From NCBI GenBank assembly GCA_949825045.1, contig OX463835.1, positions 24,631,201 through 24,695,200 on the forward strand: DNA of 64,000 bases, written 5' to 3'. This stretch comes from Argyresthia goedartella (lineage: Eukaryota > Arthropoda > Insecta > Lepidoptera > Argyresthiidae). The translations under genes and the position numbers were made by a program. The notes below the pieces were generated by a model. It saw only the letters and a program-made list of their open reading frames with translations, did not search any database and had not been told where the DNA came from. How positions within the stretch are numbered: the stretch's first letter is position 1; each line of letters starts with the position of its first letter. Shown here one piece after another: positions 62,801-64,000 of this stretch.

Positions 62801-63042
62801 TTACCTGGTATGTTAACCCGCTACTGCCGTGTGTCTGTAACATTATGTAAATGTGTGAATAAACGCTCGTGTACGGGCGCGAATCTATGTTGTGTGTTGC
62901 CTAGCTAGCTTTGTCTCCAGCAGTGACCCTTTGACCGCCAACCAAAGCGCATGTACTCGCTCCCTACGCACAAGCTTCCAAAAATCGCTGTTTTTACCTA
63001 CCGAAGTCCTTACCTGTCCTGCGCCTGCTTCTGTCAGCTACA
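62801..63042 (+). repeat. LTR (right part) of a second BEL/Pao element
   Basis: Ends CAGCTACA at 63042, followed after 2 nt by a primer-binding site. Contains AATAAA at 62858-62863. The left boundary is not determined; TGTTAACCCGC at about 62,810 is one candidate start, but upstream sequence may also belong. Confidence 0.55.
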
Positions 63043-63044
63043 TT

Positions 63045-63062
63045 TGGTCCTACGAGCCAGGA
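63045..63062 (+). other. Primer-binding site of the second BEL/Pao element
   Basis: TGGTCCTACGAGCCAGGA starts 2 nt after the LTR end. It shares TGGTCCT and GAGCC/AACCG spacing with the site of the 14.8-21.1 kb BEL element. Confidence 0.65.
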
Positions 63063-63095
63063 TCAAAAGGGATTCCGGATAAAACAGTGAACAAA

Positions 63096-64000
63096 ATGTT
63101 CAGCACACCGCCACCGCACGCTAAGGCTGCATCTCGCAGTGAGCGCGCTCACGTTCGTGAAAAGTTGAAATATTCCATGGCTAACGTTAGTGAAGAGCTC
63201 TCAGCGAAAACATGCCCTTCGGCAGGGAAACTCACGGATTTAAAACCACTGGATACCAATTTTCTACAGAAAGAGGAAGCTACAGAAAAAGAGGGTATCT
63301 CGAAAACAGTGCTCGACGAACACCGCGCCTCAATTCCCTCGGCCAAGAGCTCCAGATCTTCACTGCTGGCACGCAGAAAACAATTAGAGCTAGAGGCAGC
63401 TGAGGCCAAGGCGAGAATCGACCGGGAATTGATTGATAAGAAGCTGGCAGCTGATCTCGCCGCGCTCGATGACCGTTCCTCGAGAAAAAGTCGCTATAGT
63501 GATAACCAATCAATGCAAGCAGCATCACAGAAAGTGGAACAATGGCTTGAAAACAGTGCACAGGAACCGGTCGTTGACCATCCCGTCCATGAACCTGCCT
63601 CAGCGCCCACCGCCCTAGCCACTTCAAATGATTTTTTGCAACTGTCGCACGCGATTGCCAACCTTGCCACCGCGACACAGAGCGCAAATACGAACTTGAT
63701 GTCAAGATTGACCACATCCAAGGACCTACCCCCATTCCACGGCGACCCACTCGAGTGGTCGCAATTTAAAAGAAGCTACGAAGACTCAACAAATTTGTGT
63801 AAATACAGTTATAGTGAAAACATCGCAAGACTGAACAGATGCCTCCGCGGTGATGCCAGGGAAGCAGTTTCGTCGCTGCTCATGAGCGACACTACTCCAA
63901 GTACCATTTTAGAAGCACTCGAGCTACGTTTTGGACGTCCTGAAATAATTGTCTTCAAGTTGGCTTCACAATTTAGGAAACTGCCCTCCTTGCCACATAA
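63096..64000 (+). CDS. gag: BEL/Pao gag, N-terminal 301 residues (runs off the window)
   Basis: From ATG at 63096 (MFSTPPPHAKAASRSERAHV) the frame is open to the window end without a stop. Residues about 95-140 form a charged helix (KQLELEAAEAKARIDRELID). From about 205 comes the gag core of DUF1759 type: DLPPFHGDPLEWSQFKRSYE, SENIARLNRCLRGDAREAVS, ILEALELRFGRPEIIVFKLA. The position after an LTR and PBS fits. It is on the plus strand, opposite to the other BEL element, and differs clearly from it in sequence, so it is another family. The protease and pol must lie beyond 64,000. Confidence 0.85.
   Translation, partial: MFSTPPPHAKAASRSERAHVREKLKYSMANVSEELSAKTCPSAGKLTDLKPLDTNFLQKEEATEKEGISKTVLDEHRASIPSAKSSRSSLLARRKQLELEAAEAKARIDRELIDKKLAADLAALDDRSSRKSRYSDNQSMQAASQKVEQWLENSAQEPVVDHPVHEPASAPTALATSNDFLQLSHAIANLATATQSANTNLMSRLTTSKDLPPFHGDPLEWSQFKRSYEDSTNLCKYSYSENIARLNRCLRGDAREAVSSLLMSDTTPSTILEALELRFGRPEIIVFKLASQFRKLPSLPH

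Overview
This window reads as an insect chromosome segment made almost entirely of transposable elements. Lepidoptera is my best guess, but it rests on overall flavour only: AT-rich DNA, BEL/Pao and Ty3/gypsy LTR elements, many CR1/Jockey-type non-LTR elements ending in short microsatellites, a tRNA-like SINE and an arthropod-style C2H2 array. No RNA gene, CRISPR array or prokaryotic operon is visible. The only candidate host gene is a C2H2 zinc-finger gene at 57.3-61.1 kb on the minus strand.

Layout. 1-0.8 kb: 3' end of a non-LTR element. 0.9-2.3 kb: broken Tc1/mariner-type transposase (minus). 3.7-24.8 kb: one degenerate CR1-type element (called CR1-A) cut by nested insertions. A minus-strand LTR element (7,608-12,768, TSD AGTT) carries a hAT-like element (8,226-9,923, TSD ATACACTG), which holds a SINE. 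A second CR1-type element (CR1-B, 12,787-about 24,194) carries a MITE in its PHD finger and a 6.27-kb BEL/Pao element (14,788-21,058, TSD GATAA). The interrupted CR1-A reading frame resumes at 24,195. 24.8-28.2 kb: a Jockey-like ORF1 split by a 5'-truncated element (25,565-27,677, TSD TATTGAAC).

28.1-46.0 kb is a large palindrome with almost no spacer (centre 40,285). Its arms hold a non-LTR element (X) into which another (Y) had already inserted. The left arm alone also carries a nearly intact gypsy element (33,283-39,722, TSD CGGC). A second, interrupted inverted repeat (45,993-46,833 and 48,283-49,123) abuts it directly, followed by a nearly full-length element (Q) to 51.7 kb. 51.9-56.8 kb: a tandemly arranged LTR element whose gag is split by a non-LTR element with a single nonsense codon (Z, 53,077-55,809). 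56.8-57.1 kb: a second SINE copy. 57.3-61.1 kb: zinc-finger array plus an acidic repeat protein. 63.1 kb to the end: the start of a second BEL/Pao element, its gag open off the edge.

The elements do not form a pathway. The value of the window is its insertion order, which target-site duplications and resumed reading frames allow to be reconstructed, and the inverted architecture at 28-49 kb. That architecture is either a real fold-back duplication or an assembly artefact joining haplotypes; sequence alone cannot separate the two.
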